Notes: generated by a model from the sequence alone, not told the origin. DNA of 33,623 nt from Flavobacteriaceae bacterium (GCA_947451525.1 CANFZM010000027.1:1-33623), one strand, 5' to 3'; numbered from the stretch's first letter, positions 24,732 to 32,884 are shown. Program-made: numbers and translations.

Positions 24732-25088
24732 ATGAACATAAATCTTATAAAAACAGAAACCGATTATAATCAAGCGTTGGAGAGACTTGATACAATATTT
24801 GACGCAAAAAGAGGAACGGAACAAGGCGACGAATTGGAACTTTTGGGAATGTTAATTGACCAATATGAAAACGAACATTTTCCGATTGCTTTGCCTGACC
24901 CAATCGAAGCAATAAAATTCAGAATGGAGCAAATGGGTTTCAATCAAAATGATTTAGCAAGAATTGTTGGATTCAAAAGTCGAGCAAGTGAAATTTTGAA
25001 CCGAAAAAGAAAACTATCATTAGAAATGATTAGACAATTACATAACGAACTAAATATTCCAACCGACGTTCTGATACAAACATATTAG
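24732..25088 (+). CDS. higA: HigA-family antitoxin with HTH_XRE-type domain
   Basis: The 118-residue protein has an N-terminal toxin-binding part (1-55: IKTETDYNQALERLDTIFDA) and a C-terminal helix-turn-helix (about 62-115: IKFRMEQMGFNQNDLARIVGFKSRASEILNRKRKLSLEMIRQLHNELNIP). This arrangement, with a long lead before the HTH, is the HigA form that pairs with the HigB class upstream. It is expected to repress the module by binding the palindrome at 24392-24406. Confidence 0.88.
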   Translation: MNINLIKTETDYNQALERLDTIFDAKRGTEQGDELELLGMLIDQYENEHFPIALPDPIEAIKFRMEQMGFNQNDLARIVGFKSRASEILNRKRKLSLEMIRQLHNELNIPTDVLIQTY

Positions 25089-25290
25089 TATAAATAAGCG
25101 CAACAATAAACTGACTTTTCGCAACATTGGGTTTTTAGAATTAAATTAAGATGGTTTCTAATCAGAAAAGCATAGTCTTTAATCGAAATATTAGGCTTCC
25201 TTAATCCCCAACCTCGCCAAGTGCCGGGACATTAAAACCAAACTCAAAAGTTGTTTATTGCTAATAGCCTTTTTGAAAGTATAAATTAAA
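25089..25290. other. Non-coding gap with a GC-rich stretch
   Basis: Between higA and the pepD terminator is a region with no supportable gene. About 25198-25236 is unusually GC-rich for the window. Read on the minus strand, 25194-25300 is open in one frame for about 35 codons (ending MSRHLARLGIKEA-stop) but lacks a start codon and runs through the pepD terminator stem. It may be repeat-derived or the tail of a decayed gene. Confidence 0.4.
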
Positions 25291-25314
25291 AAATCCCGCT
25301 CTTCAGCGGGATTT
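25291..25314 (-). terminator. Terminator of pepD
   Basis: AAATCCCGCT (25291-25300) pairs perfectly with AGCGGGATTT (25305-25314) around a 4-nt loop. On the minus strand it is followed by T residues, 25 bp after the pepD stop. Confidence 0.85.
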
Positions 25315-25338
25315 CATTTGTAATAAATTTTTATTTTC

Positions 25339-26802
25339 TTAATTCTTAACCGGAATATTCTCTAAAATTTCCAATACAAATTTCCAGAATTTTTGAGAAG
25401 AAGAAATACTTGCTCTTTCATCTGGGCTGTGTGCACCGTGAATGGTTGGTCCGAAAGAAATCATATCCATATCTGGATAATTAGTTCCTAGAATTCCGCA
25501 TTCTAAACCTGCGTGACATGCTGCAACGTTTGGTTTGGTTCCGTTTTGTTTTTCGTAAATTGTAACCAATAGGTCTAATATTTCGGAGTTCACATTTGGA
25601 GTCCATCCTGGGTAACTTCCTGCTAAGGTCACTTCACAACCAAACAATTCGTAAGCCGAACGCAAAGCATTTGCTAAATCAAATTTAGAACTTTCTACAG
25701 ACGAACGCGTTAAATTTTGAATCGTGATTTCGCCATCTTTTACAATTACACGAGCAATATTATTAGAAGTTTCTACCAAATCTTTAATGTCTGCAGTCAT
25801 GGTATATACCCCATTATGAGCAGCATAAATTCCGCGAAGCAAACCTTCTTGAACACCTAAATCCATTACTTTACTAGGTAAATCGCTTTTTACGATTTCA
25901 ATAGTTAAGTTAGGTTCCATAGTTTTGAATTCGGCTTTAATGTCACTAATCATTTCTTGCATATCAAACACAAATGCTTCGTCGTACATTGCTGCAACAA
26001 TAACTTTGGCGTTGCTTTCGCGAGGAATAGCATTGCGCAAACTTCCACCTGAAATTTCTGCAATTTGCAAACCAAAATTTTCAAATCCATCAAACAATAA
26101 CCGGTTCATGATTTTGTTGGCATTACCCAATCCTTTGTGGATATCCATTCCGGAGTGTCCGCCATTCAAGCCTTTTACGGTGATTGTATATCCAACAGAA
26201 CCTTCTGGAGTTTCCTCTTCATTATAACTTCTGTTGGCAGTTACGTCAATTCCTCCTGCGCAACCAATACCTATTTCATCGTCTTCTTCGGTATCCATAT
26301 TCAAAAGGATTTCTCCTTTCAAGATACCACCTTTTAAGTTTAAAGCACCCGTCATTCCAGTTTCTTCATCGATGGTAAAAAGTGCATCGATAGCCGGATG
26401 TTTAATTTCTTTAGATTCTAAAATTGCCATCATCATCGCTACTCCAAGTCCGTTGTCTGCACCAAGAGTGGTTCCGCGAGCACGAACCCAGTCACCATCT
26501 ACATACATATCAATTCCTTGGGTATCAAAATCGAAATTGGTATCATTGTTTTTCTGACAAACCATATCCAAATGCCCTTGAAGTACAATTGGCTTGCGAT
26601 TTTCCATTCCTGGAGTTGCTGGTTTTCTTATTATTACGTTACGGATTTCGTCTTCAAATGTTTCTAATCCTAGGCTATTCCCGAAGTTTTTCATAAACTC
26701 AATTACTCGATCTTCTTTTTTGGAAGGACGAGGCACCGCGTTTAAATCGGCAAATTTGTTCCAAAGTGCTTTGGGTTCTAGGTTTCTAATTTCTTGGCTC
26801 AT
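25339..26802 (-). CDS. pepD: Cytosolic aminoacyl-histidine dipeptidase (PepD, M20 family)
   Basis: The 487-residue zinc dipeptidase hydrolyses a range of dipeptides in the cytosol. M20 motifs are all present: VLQGHLDMVCQ (73-83, His77 and Asp79), GADNGLGVAMMMA (114-126, bridging Asp116), DEETGMTGA (145-153, catalytic Glu146 and zinc-binding Glu147), NMDTEEDDEIG (168-178) and the C-terminal SFGPTIHGAHSPDERAS with the last zinc histidine. The length matches E. coli PepD (about 485). It is a single gene with its own terminator, between two toxin-antitoxin modules with which it has no obvious functional link. Confidence 0.94.
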   Translation of the reverse strand: MSQEIRNLEPKALWNKFADLNAVPRPSKKEDRVIEFMKNFGNSLGLETFEDEIRNVIIRKPATPGMENRKPIVLQGHLDMVCQKNNDTNFDFDTQGIDMYVDGDWVRARGTTLGADNGLGVAMMMAILESKEIKHPAIDALFTIDEETGMTGALNLKGGILKGEILLNMDTEEDDEIGIGCAGGIDVTANRSYNEEETPEGSVGYTITVKGLNGGHSGMDIHKGLGNANKIMNRLLFDGFENFGLQIAEISGGSLRNAIPRESNAKVIVAAMYDEAFVFDMQEMISDIKAEFKTMEPNLTIEIVKSDLPSKVMDLGVQEGLLRGIYAAHNGVYTMTADIKDLVETSNNIARVIVKDGEITIQNLTRSSVESSKFDLANALRSAYELFGCEVTLAGSYPGWTPNVNSEILDLLVTIYEKQNGTKPNVAACHAGLECGILGTNYPDMDMISFGPTIHGAHSPDERASISSSQKFWKFVLEILENIPVKN

Positions 26803-26863
26803 TGTATTTTTAGTTTGTTATTGAAACACGAATTTTTACGAAATAATTTCATCCGTGATATTG

Positions 26864-27184
26864 TTATTTTAGTTGTAGTAAATTTATAAGATTATTATTT
26901 ATTTGATGTAGAGAATCTTGATTCAATTCTCCTAATTTTCCAAGAATTAAATCTTTATCTAAAGTTGTGATTTTTGATAAACGCAATAAGGAAGTTTTCT
27001 TTAAACCATTTAAATTATCCGATTCCAGTTTCATATCAAATTGGCTTTGCCATTTTAATTGTGTTGTAATGAAAGCGACAATGACATCTAATTCGGAAAC
27101 AACTAAAATTAAAGCGGGTCTAACTTTTTTGCCTTTCAAGTCGGTAAATGGAAAAGAAAGAAGTACGATATCTCCTTTTTTCAT
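26864..27184 (-). CDS. MazF/PemK-family toxin (endoribonuclease type)
   Basis: The 106-residue protein begins KKGDIVLLSFPFTDLKGKKVRPALILV (2-28), the hallmark of MazF/PemK-like toxins, and continues with VAFITTQ and KKTSLLRLSKITTLDKDLILGKLGEL, the second conserved block. It would act as an RNase blocked by its partner. The upstream antitoxin gene overlaps it by 4 bp (27181-27184), so translation is coupled with antitoxin first, the reverse order of the HigBA module 2 kb away. All key segments appear intact. Confidence 0.88.
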   Translation of the reverse strand: MKKGDIVLLSFPFTDLKGKKVRPALILVVSELDVIVAFITTQLKWQSQFDMKLESDNLNGLKKTSLLRLSKITTLDKDLILGKLGELNQDSLHQINNNLINLLQLK

Positions 27185-27408
27185 TGGTATTTTTCTTTAA
27201 CATCGCTTACTTGATAGATTTCTTCCTCGTCATGAAGAAACTCATACGCCTTAGAATTAGAAACTAAAGATTTTATTCCTTCAGATATTATTTTGTCGTC
27301 AATTTTGGCAGTTAAAAAACTAACATAATCAGAAACCTCCTGAAGTCGATTATCAGAAAGTTGATTTAGTTTTTTAATCGTATTTTTAATGAGTTCCTCT
27401 CTTGACAT
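27181..27408 (-). CDS. Antitoxin partner of the MazF/PemK-like toxin
   Basis: The 75-residue acidic protein (MSREELIKNTIKKLNQLSDN ...) has an N-terminal helical part with a DUF2281-like feel (LSDNRLQEVSDYVSFLTAKI, 17-36) and an acidic tail (EFLHDEEEIYQVSDVKEKYQ) of the type that covers the toxin's active site. No AbrB-type DNA-binding sequence is obvious. The assignment rests mainly on the 4-bp overlap with the toxin gene and its size. A TAAATTTG -7 box lies at 27434-27441. Confidence 0.78.
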   Translation of the reverse strand: MSREELIKNTIKKLNQLSDNRLQEVSDYVSFLTAKIDDKIISEGIKSLVSNSKAYEFLHDEEEIYQVSDVKEKYQ

Positions 27409-27433
27409 TTAATTTTTTAAATTAATTTCATCA

Positions 27434-27441
27434 CAAATTTA
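27434..27441 (-). promoter_or_regulatory. -7 box of the MazF-like toxin-antitoxin pair
   Basis: The minus strand reads TAAATTTG (TAnnTTTG), 25 bp upstream of the antitoxin ATG. No -33 box or palindrome is clear here. Confidence 0.45.
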
Positions 27442-27498
27442 CAAAAAAAGAATTAGGAGTTCTTTATTTATAAGTATTTTTATGGCAAATTTAATAGT

Positions 27499-28563
27499 TT
27501 GAAACGCAAATACATCCTTCCTTTATTTCTATTAATTCAGATTTTATTGCTGAAAATCCTTGCCTTTTTCCCAGAAATGGTCGAACGATATTATAGCAAT
27601 GGCTTGTATCTGGTAATTTCTAAAATCTCTCGAACTGTTTTAGGAAAGATTCCTTTTTCGGTTGGTGATGTGCTTTATGGAATTGTACTTTTGTATGCCC
27701 TTTATTCCATTTGGAAAACTAGAAAATCTTGGAAATCACAATGGAAAAACAATTTATTGAAGGTTACTAGTTTTCTTTCGGTTGCCTATTTTCTTTTTCA
27801 TTTGCTTTGGGCTTTTAATTATTATAGAGTGCCACTTTTTGAAAAAATGAACATCCAACGGGAATATTCTGAAGCCGATTTGGAAACATTCACTGAAAAA
27901 TTAATTGCTAAAACCAATATCCTTCAATTGGAAATTACGCATAACCGAAATTTAAAAGTTACTAATCCAAATTCACAAGATTCGGTTTTGGCTATGGCGC
28001 AAAATGGCTATACTTCTTTAGCAAAAGAATATGCTTTTTTTAATTATGAAATTTCGAGTAAGAAGAAATCATTACTGAGTTTGCCTTTAACTTATATGGG
28101 ATTTGCAGGTTATTTGAATCCGTTTACCAATGAAGCGCAGGTGAATGCTAAATTACCAATGGTGAGTTTTCCAAATGTGGTTTGCCATGAAATGGCGCAC
28201 CAAATTGGCTATGCCAGTGAAAGTGAATGCAACTTTATTGGATTTTTGGCTGGGACAAAAAACAACGATTTGTATTTTCAATATTCGGCGTATAGCAATG
28301 CGTTGCGGTATTGCATGATGAATATTGCAATGAAAGACGAAGCAAAATTCAATGCTTTAAAAACGAGAATCAATCCCGGAATTATTGCAAACTACAAAGA
28401 AAGTGATGTCTTCTGGAAACAATACGATACCTTTATAGATAAAGGATTCCACGCTTTTTACGATCAAATCTTAAAAATGAATCAGCAAAAAGACGGCATA
28501 GAGAGCTATAGTAAATTTGTGAACTTGTTGGTGAATTATTATAAGGAGGGTTCTAGGTTTTAA
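27499..28563 (+). CDS. DUF3810 membrane protein with HExxH zinc-protease-like motif
   Basis: The 354-residue protein has three N-terminal membrane helices (about 5-24, 53-71, 87-108) and a soluble C-terminal domain that carries VVCHEMAHQIGYASESECNF (227-246). HEMAH (230-234) is an HExxH zinc site, and Glu241 or Glu243 could be a third ligand as in gluzincins. This matches the DUF3810 family, common in Bacteroidota and Firmicutes and probably membrane-bound metalloproteases. The start is TTG at 27499 (MKRKYILPLFLL); the only ATG just upstream, at 27482, is followed by an early stop. Substrate unknown. Convergent with ndh. Confidence 0.85.
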   Translation: MKRKYILPLFLLIQILLLKILAFFPEMVERYYSNGLYLVISKISRTVLGKIPFSVGDVLYGIVLLYALYSIWKTRKSWKSQWKNNLLKVTSFLSVAYFLFHLLWAFNYYRVPLFEKMNIQREYSEADLETFTEKLIAKTNILQLEITHNRNLKVTNPNSQDSVLAMAQNGYTSLAKEYAFFNYEISSKKKSLLSLPLTYMGFAGYLNPFTNEAQVNAKLPMVSFPNVVCHEMAHQIGYASESECNFIGFLAGTKNNDLYFQYSAYSNALRYCMMNIAMKDEAKFNALKTRINPGIIANYKESDVFWKQYDTFIDKGFHAFYDQILKMNQQKDGIESYSKFVNLLVNYYKEGSRF

Positions 28564-28591
28564 GTTCTAGGTCTTGGGTTCTACCTATTTT

Positions 28592-28635
28592 CCTGCAAGG
28601 TTTTTTTAACCTTGTAGGTATAAAAACCTTGCAAG
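28592..28635. terminator. Hairpin repeat between DUF3810 gene and ndh
   Basis: CCTGCAAGGTT (28592-28602) pairs with AACCTTGTAGG (28608-28618); a third arm, AACCTTGCAAG (28625-28635), can replace the second. The first two arms are identical to those at 705-731. The position between convergent genes suggests use as a terminator for both. Confidence 0.55.
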
Positions 28636-28645
28636 ACTAGAAACT

Positions 28646-29950
28646 TTATACTTCATCACTCGTAAATGTGGTAAAACTTTTCTTTTTAAATGGTCGAACA
28701 ATTAATCTTCCTTCGCGATCAAAACGGATGTAATTGTACACCCAATTTAAAAAAACTACGGCTCTATTTTTAAATCCGATTAGGGAAAAGAGATGGACAA
28801 ACATCCAAACAAACCAAGCAAAAATTCCACTAAAATGATAGTGTGGTAAATCAACCACTGCTAAATTTCTACCGATGGTTGCCATAGAGCCTTTGTCTTT
28901 GTATTGAAAAGGTTTCATGGATTTATTGTTAATTAATTTTACTATGTTTTCTGCTAATAAATTACCTTGTTGCATGGCTGGCTGTGCCATCATAGGATGC
29001 CCTTGTGGATATTTAGCAGTCTCCATAGTCGCAACATCTCCTATAGCAAAGAGGTTGTTGTACCCCACTACTTGATTGAATTGGTTTACGCGAATTCTTC
29101 CTACTCTTTGTACTAATGATTTTGCATCTATACCCGGAATAGCGGCCCCTTGCACACCAGCAGTCCAAATAACGGTCGCGGTATCAAAAGTCAAATCGGA
29201 ATTGGTAGTAATGGTTCTTCCATCGTAATTAGTTACTCGGACATTCTTCCAAATGGTTACTCCTAAATTTTTAAGAAATTTTTCGGCAGCAATAGAGGCT
29301 TTTTCTGTCATGGTACTAAGAACCCTATTATCACTTTGAATCAAATTGATTTCCATTTTAGCAATATCTAAATCGGGGTAATCTTTTTGAAGAATGGCTT
29401 TTTTCATTTCCGCAAGTGCACCTGCAAGTTCTACACCTGTTGGACCTCCTCCTACTAGTACGAAATTTATTAAACAATTTCTGTCGGCTTCGTCTTTCGT
29501 TAAGACTGCTTGTTCAAAATTTTCTAGAATTAGACTACGAATATTAAGAGATTGCGGAATAGTTTTCATTGCCATTGCATTGCGCTCAATTTCTTTGTTT
29601 CCAAAGTAATTGGTTTTAGATCCTGTTGCAATGACTAGATAATCATAATGTAAATCGCCAATTTCGGCAATTACTTTTTGATTTTTAGTGTCGATTTCTT
29701 TTACAGAAGTTAGTCTAAAATAGAAATCTTTGTATTCTTGAATTACTTTTCTAATGGGGTAGGCTATAGAACCTGCTTCCAATCCGCCGGTGGCAACTTG
29801 GTATAAAAGTGGTTGAAAGTTGTGGTAATTGTGTTTGTCTAAAAGTACTACTTGAAGGTTTTTATTTCGGAGTTTTTTGGCCAAGGCTAGTCCGCCAAAT
29901 CCGGCTCCAATAATAACTACACGAGGAATGGATAATTGTGGAATGTTCAT
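28646..29950 (-). CDS. ndh: Type II NADH dehydrogenase (NDH-2)
   Basis: The 434-residue flavoprotein passes electrons from NADH to the quinone pool without pumping protons. FAD-binding GAGFGG (15-20), the NFQPLLYQVATGGLE segment (44-58), the NAD-binding VLVGGGPTGVELAGALAE (164-181) and FAIGDVA (301-307) are present. The C-terminal part (about 370-395, GIFAWFVWMFVHLFSLIGF) is hydrophobic and fits the membrane-anchoring end of NDH-2 enzymes. The length is usual for the family. No promoter box is clear; the gene stands alone. Confidence 0.9.
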   Translation of the reverse strand: MNIPQLSIPRVVIIGAGFGGLALAKKLRNKNLQVVLLDKHNYHNFQPLLYQVATGGLEAGSIAYPIRKVIQEYKDFYFRLTSVKEIDTKNQKVIAEIGDLHYDYLVIATGSKTNYFGNKEIERNAMAMKTIPQSLNIRSLILENFEQAVLTKDEADRNCLINFVLVGGGPTGVELAGALAEMKKAILQKDYPDLDIAKMEINLIQSDNRVLSTMTEKASIAAEKFLKNLGVTIWKNVRVTNYDGRTITTNSDLTFDTATVIWTAGVQGAAIPGIDAKSLVQRVGRIRVNQFNQVVGYNNLFAIGDVATMETAKYPQGHPMMAQPAMQQGNLLAENIVKLINNKSMKPFQYKDKGSMATIGRNLAVVDLPHYHFSGIFAWFVWMFVHLFSLIGFKNRAVVFLNWVYNYIRFDREGRLIVRPFKKKSFTTFTSDEV

Positions 29951-30061
29951 TTTGAGATGCTATTATTCTTAACTATAAAGTTGCAATCTTTTTTTTAATA
30001 ATTGTCTAGATTTAACATAACCTTATTTTGAAAGGAAATTTCTCTCTAAATGTTAGCTAAT

Positions 30062-30126
30062 CTAGCCCCGATTGAGCCGATAGCTCTCGTGGAGGAACGG
30101 AACGAGACTAAAGGCGAAAGCGGGAA
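30062..30126. repeat. GC-rich cruciform-like intergenic repeat
   Basis: In the AT-rich gap between ndh and the sigma factor lies a GC-richer palindromic block. An outer CCCG (about 30067-30070) pairs with CGGG (30121-30124), and an inner TCTCGT (30085-30090) with ACGAGA (30102-30107). Blocks opening TCTAGCCCCGAT and closing in AGCGGG are, as I recall, frequent after genes in flavobacterial genomes. It could be a terminator or a mobile repeat. The rest of 29951-30215 holds no gene. Confidence 0.6.
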
Positions 30127-30215
30127 TTACCTTTACTAAAATGCGCAAGCCATTCGCTCCTGAAAAAAAAATGCTATCTTGTAACAAATTCTAAAAATAG
30201 AGTACTAACAGAGGT

Positions 30216-30710
30216 ATGAGTGAAAGTTTGGAACAATTATTTGTGAAGCAACTTAAGGATAATCAAAACATTATCCATAAGATTTGTCGCTTGTACACCA
30301 CGGGTGACGATGCGCACAAGGATTTGTTTCAGGAAGTTACGATACAGCTGTGGAAGGCTTTTCCGAAGTTTAGGGGAGAGTCTAAATTTTCTACTTGGGC
30401 GTATCGGGTGGCTTTAAATACGGCAATTACGCTGTATCGAAAGAGTACTCGAAGTATCTCTACGGTGGATTATGAGAGTAAGAGTTATTTTATTAGTCAG
30501 GAGGATTACAATACTGAAGAAGAGGAGCAATTAAAGTTGATGTATAAGGCGGTGCACCAACTGAATGACATTGAAAAGGCGCTGATTTTCATGTATTTGG
30601 AAGATAAAGATTATACCGAAATATCGGAAACATTAGGAATTAGTGAAGTTAATGCAAGGGTGAAAATGAATAGAATAAAAGGGAAATTAAAAAAAATATT
30701 AAATCCGTAA
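30216..30710 (+). CDS. ECF-type RNA polymerase sigma factor
   Basis: The 164-residue protein has region 2 at about 20-80 (DLFQEVTIQLWKAFPKFRGESKFSTWAYRVALNTAI, with the usual F.GeskfstWly.ia.N pattern) and region 4 at about 115-162 (EKALIFMYLEDKDYTEISETLGISEVNARVKMNRIKGKLKKIL). There is no extra C-terminal domain. It probably directs transcription of a small regulon in response to an envelope or stress signal. The next gene begins 4 bp after its stop and encodes a four-helix membrane protein, the position usually held by an anti-sigma factor. No autoregulatory promoter could be defined. Confidence 0.9.
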   Translation: MSESLEQLFVKQLKDNQNIIHKICRLYTTGDDAHKDLFQEVTIQLWKAFPKFRGESKFSTWAYRVALNTAITLYRKSTRSISTVDYESKSYFISQEDYNTEEEEQLKLMYKAVHQLNDIEKALIFMYLEDKDYTEISETLGISEVNARVKMNRIKGKLKKILNP

Positions 30711-30714
30711 GATT

Positions 30715-31317
30715 ATGATGAAAGAGCTGGATTTATTGAAAAAAGACTGGAAAAAAGATAAGAATACTTTTGAACAATTATCGGAAAGTGCAATTTATGA
30801 AATGATACATAAACATTCTTCTTCATTAGTGAAGTGGATATTGATTATTAGTATTTTGGAGTTTATAGTTTTAAATGGTATTAGTTTGTTTATTAATGAT
30901 GAAAACATTGATAAATTTTTAGCACTACATCCGTATTTAGATATTCTAAATTATCTAAACTATATTGTAGTTATTGGGTTTATAATTATTTTTTATAAAA
31001 AATACAGGGCCATTTCAGCATTAGATTCTTCCAAAAATTTGATTGAGCAAATAATAAATACCAGACGCGTTGTTAATTATTATATCTTTTGGAATGTGTT
31101 AATTGGTGGATTTTTTGGGGTTTTTGGAACTATAGCTGGTTTTAACGATATTTATTCTAAGAACAAAAATCTAAATTCAACTTCAGAATATATAGCTATT
31201 CTAGTTATTGTACCACTAGTTATGGTATTTATTTGGGCATTTTATAAACTACTTTACGGAACTTTATTAGATAAATTAAATAAAAACTATAAGGAATTAA
31301 TGAAAATTGATTTGTAG
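30715..31317 (+). CDS. Four-helix membrane protein, candidate anti-sigma partner
   Basis: The 200-residue protein has a charged cytosolic N-terminus (MMKELDLLKKDWKKDKNTFEQ, then helix to residue 37), transmembrane helices at about 38-60, 78-96, 122-145 and 160-182, and a short basic tail. There is no zinc-binding HxxxCxxC anti-sigma motif. The link to the sigma factor is the 4-bp spacing and co-orientation. Similar 'D-LK-x-x-W' openings are seen in Bacteroidota proteins next to sigma genes. Function as an anti-sigma factor is an inference. Confidence 0.65.
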   Translation: MMKELDLLKKDWKKDKNTFEQLSESAIYEMIHKHSSSLVKWILIISILEFIVLNGISLFINDENIDKFLALHPYLDILNYLNYIVVIGFIIIFYKKYRAISALDSSKNLIEQIINTRRVVNYYIFWNVLIGGFFGVFGTIAGFNDIYSKNKNLNSTSEYIAILVIVPLVMVFIWAFYKLLYGTLLDKLNKNYKELMKIDL

Positions 31318-31324
31318 TACATTA

Positions 31325-32134
31325 CTAGTATTCCCACTGTCGTAGGCGGTTTAGTTTTTCTTGTTCTTCAATTTCTTCAGCAGGGATTACCTTTAAAAAT
31401 GAAGGATGCTGCTCTATAGCATATTCAATTTGTTCTACTATTTGATCTATCGTATCATTTTCATAATCAATCACTAAAGGTTCTTTGATGATAAATGATT
31501 GGAGTATGTTTTTCTTTTTCATTCGCAGACCTTTTTTATCAAAAGATCTTCTAAAGCCGTCAATAACAATAGGAACCACGATAGGTTTGTGTTGTTTAAT
31601 AATGTGAGCAGTACCTTTTCTAACTGGTTTAAAGGATTTGGTTGTTCCTTGCGGAAAAGTTATTACCCAACCATCGGCAAGTGCTATTTTAATATTTTCG
31701 GTATCGTTGGGGTTAACATCTCGTTTTTCGGTTACGTCTTTCCCGTCGGCTCGCCAAGTTCTTTCTACGGTTATTGCTCCAACATAGGCAAGAATTCGTG
31801 GTAGTATGCCAGCTTTCATGGTTTCACTAGCAGCTACATAATATATATTCATTTTAGGTTGCCATAGATAACCTACATTTTTAATGCTGTTTTCGCGTCC
31901 AGAAAGACTAGCATTAAAAACATGAAACATAGCCACTACATCCGCAAAATACGTTTGGTGATTGGAAATAAAAAGTACATTTTTATCGGGAAGATTTTTT
32001 ATAATTTCAGAACCTTCTATCTGTAATTCGTTAAATCCTCTATATCTTCTATGTGTAATACATCCAAAGATTCGAATTAACCATTTTTTAATAAAAAGTA
32101 TGTGTCCAAAAGGATTTCGTTTAAACAAAACCAT
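31325..32134 (-). CDS. PlsC-like 1-acylglycerol-3-phosphate acyltransferase, variant motifs
   Basis: The 269-residue protein belongs to the lysophosphatidic-acid acyltransferase family, which adds the second acyl chain in phospholipid synthesis. Motif I reads FISNHQTYFAD (55-65): the His59-to-Asp65 gap is five residues instead of the usual four. Motif III reads FPQGTT (160-165) rather than FPEGTR, and motif IV-like PIVVPIVIDGFRRSF follows at about 183-197. I recall similar variants in Bacteroidota relatives, so the gene is probably functional but may have a different substrate. The stop is 5 bp from the end of the sigma operon, which is convergent. Confidence 0.82.
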   Translation of the reverse strand: MVLFKRNPFGHILFIKKWLIRIFGCITHRRYRGFNELQIEGSEIIKNLPDKNVLFISNHQTYFADVVAMFHVFNASLSGRENSIKNVGYLWQPKMNIYYVAASETMKAGILPRILAYVGAITVERTWRADGKDVTEKRDVNPNDTENIKIALADGWVITFPQGTTKSFKPVRKGTAHIIKQHKPIVVPIVIDGFRRSFDKKGLRMKKKNILQSFIIKEPLVIDYENDTIDQIVEQIEYAIEQHPSFLKVIPAEEIEEQEKLNRLRQWEY

Positions 32135-32179
32135 AATAATTTAAAGAATATTAAAAGCAAACTTACAAAAAGTTATCCT

Positions 32180-32818
32180 TTAAAGCACCATTTTAAGCAC
32201 ATCTTTTAACTCACTTAGCATCATTGCAGTTGCTCCCCAAATAGCATGTTCTTGAATTTGGAATACAGGCACAGTCATTTCTTTAGCATAAGAAGTATCT
32301 AAAATTTTATGTGCAATAATAGAATCGTCTAACAACAAAGAAACTGGCATTTCAATAATTCCGGCTACTTCCTCTTCTTGCAATACAAATTTTAATTCTG
32401 AAGTACTGACCCCCATAAAAGGATACACTAAAAAATTACTTGGTGGTATATAAATAGAAGAAAAACTTCTAATTACATTAATTGTATCCGAAGGAATTCC
32501 AATTTCTTCAAAAGTCTCCCGCAAGGCGGTTTCTTGTAAATCCAAATCTGTTTCTTCAACCTTTCCACCAGGAAAAGCAATTTGCGAAGAATGTACACCA
32601 GGATAAGAATTCCGAACAATTAAAACCAAATGAGCAACATCTCCCTTTGGATAGAACAACATCATAACTGCTGCTTTTCTAGCAGAATCACTAAAATCAT
32701 GCCTATTTTCTAGAGATTCAATCCGTTCCAAAGGCGCCATTTTAACATGGGAAGACACCGATGGTAAATCCAGCACCGAAATAGTAGAAACAGCATTTAA
32801 AAAGAGATTAAAATTCAT
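32180..32818 (-). CDS. Nudix hydrolase, CoA pyrophosphatase (NudL/UPF0035) type
   Basis: The 212-residue protein has the CoA pyrophosphatase pattern: LVLIVRNSYPGVHSSQIAFPGGKVEETDLDLQETALRETFEEIG (64-107), joining the 'S.Qi.FPGGk.e..D' signature specific to this subgroup with the Nudix RE-x2-EE-x-G core (100-107). Members split CoA or its derivatives into phosphopantetheine and 3',5'-ADP. It lies 45 bp upstream of the acyltransferase gene on the same strand, so they may be co-transcribed; CoA turnover and acyl transfer would be a loose functional link. The frame begins at the first ATG (32818). Confidence 0.87.
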   Translation of the reverse strand: MNFNLFLNAVSTISVLDLPSVSSHVKMAPLERIESLENRHDFSDSARKAAVMMLFYPKGDVAHLVLIVRNSYPGVHSSQIAFPGGKVEETDLDLQETALRETFEEIGIPSDTINVIRSFSSIYIPPSNFLVYPFMGVSTSELKFVLQEEEVAGIIEMPVSLLLDDSIIAHKILDTSYAKEMTVPVFQIQEHAIWGATAMMLSELKDVLKMVL

Positions 32819-32884
32819 GGCTATTAACTTATATTATTTATAAATTTACCAAAAAAAGATAACATACCCAAATAACAATTCATC

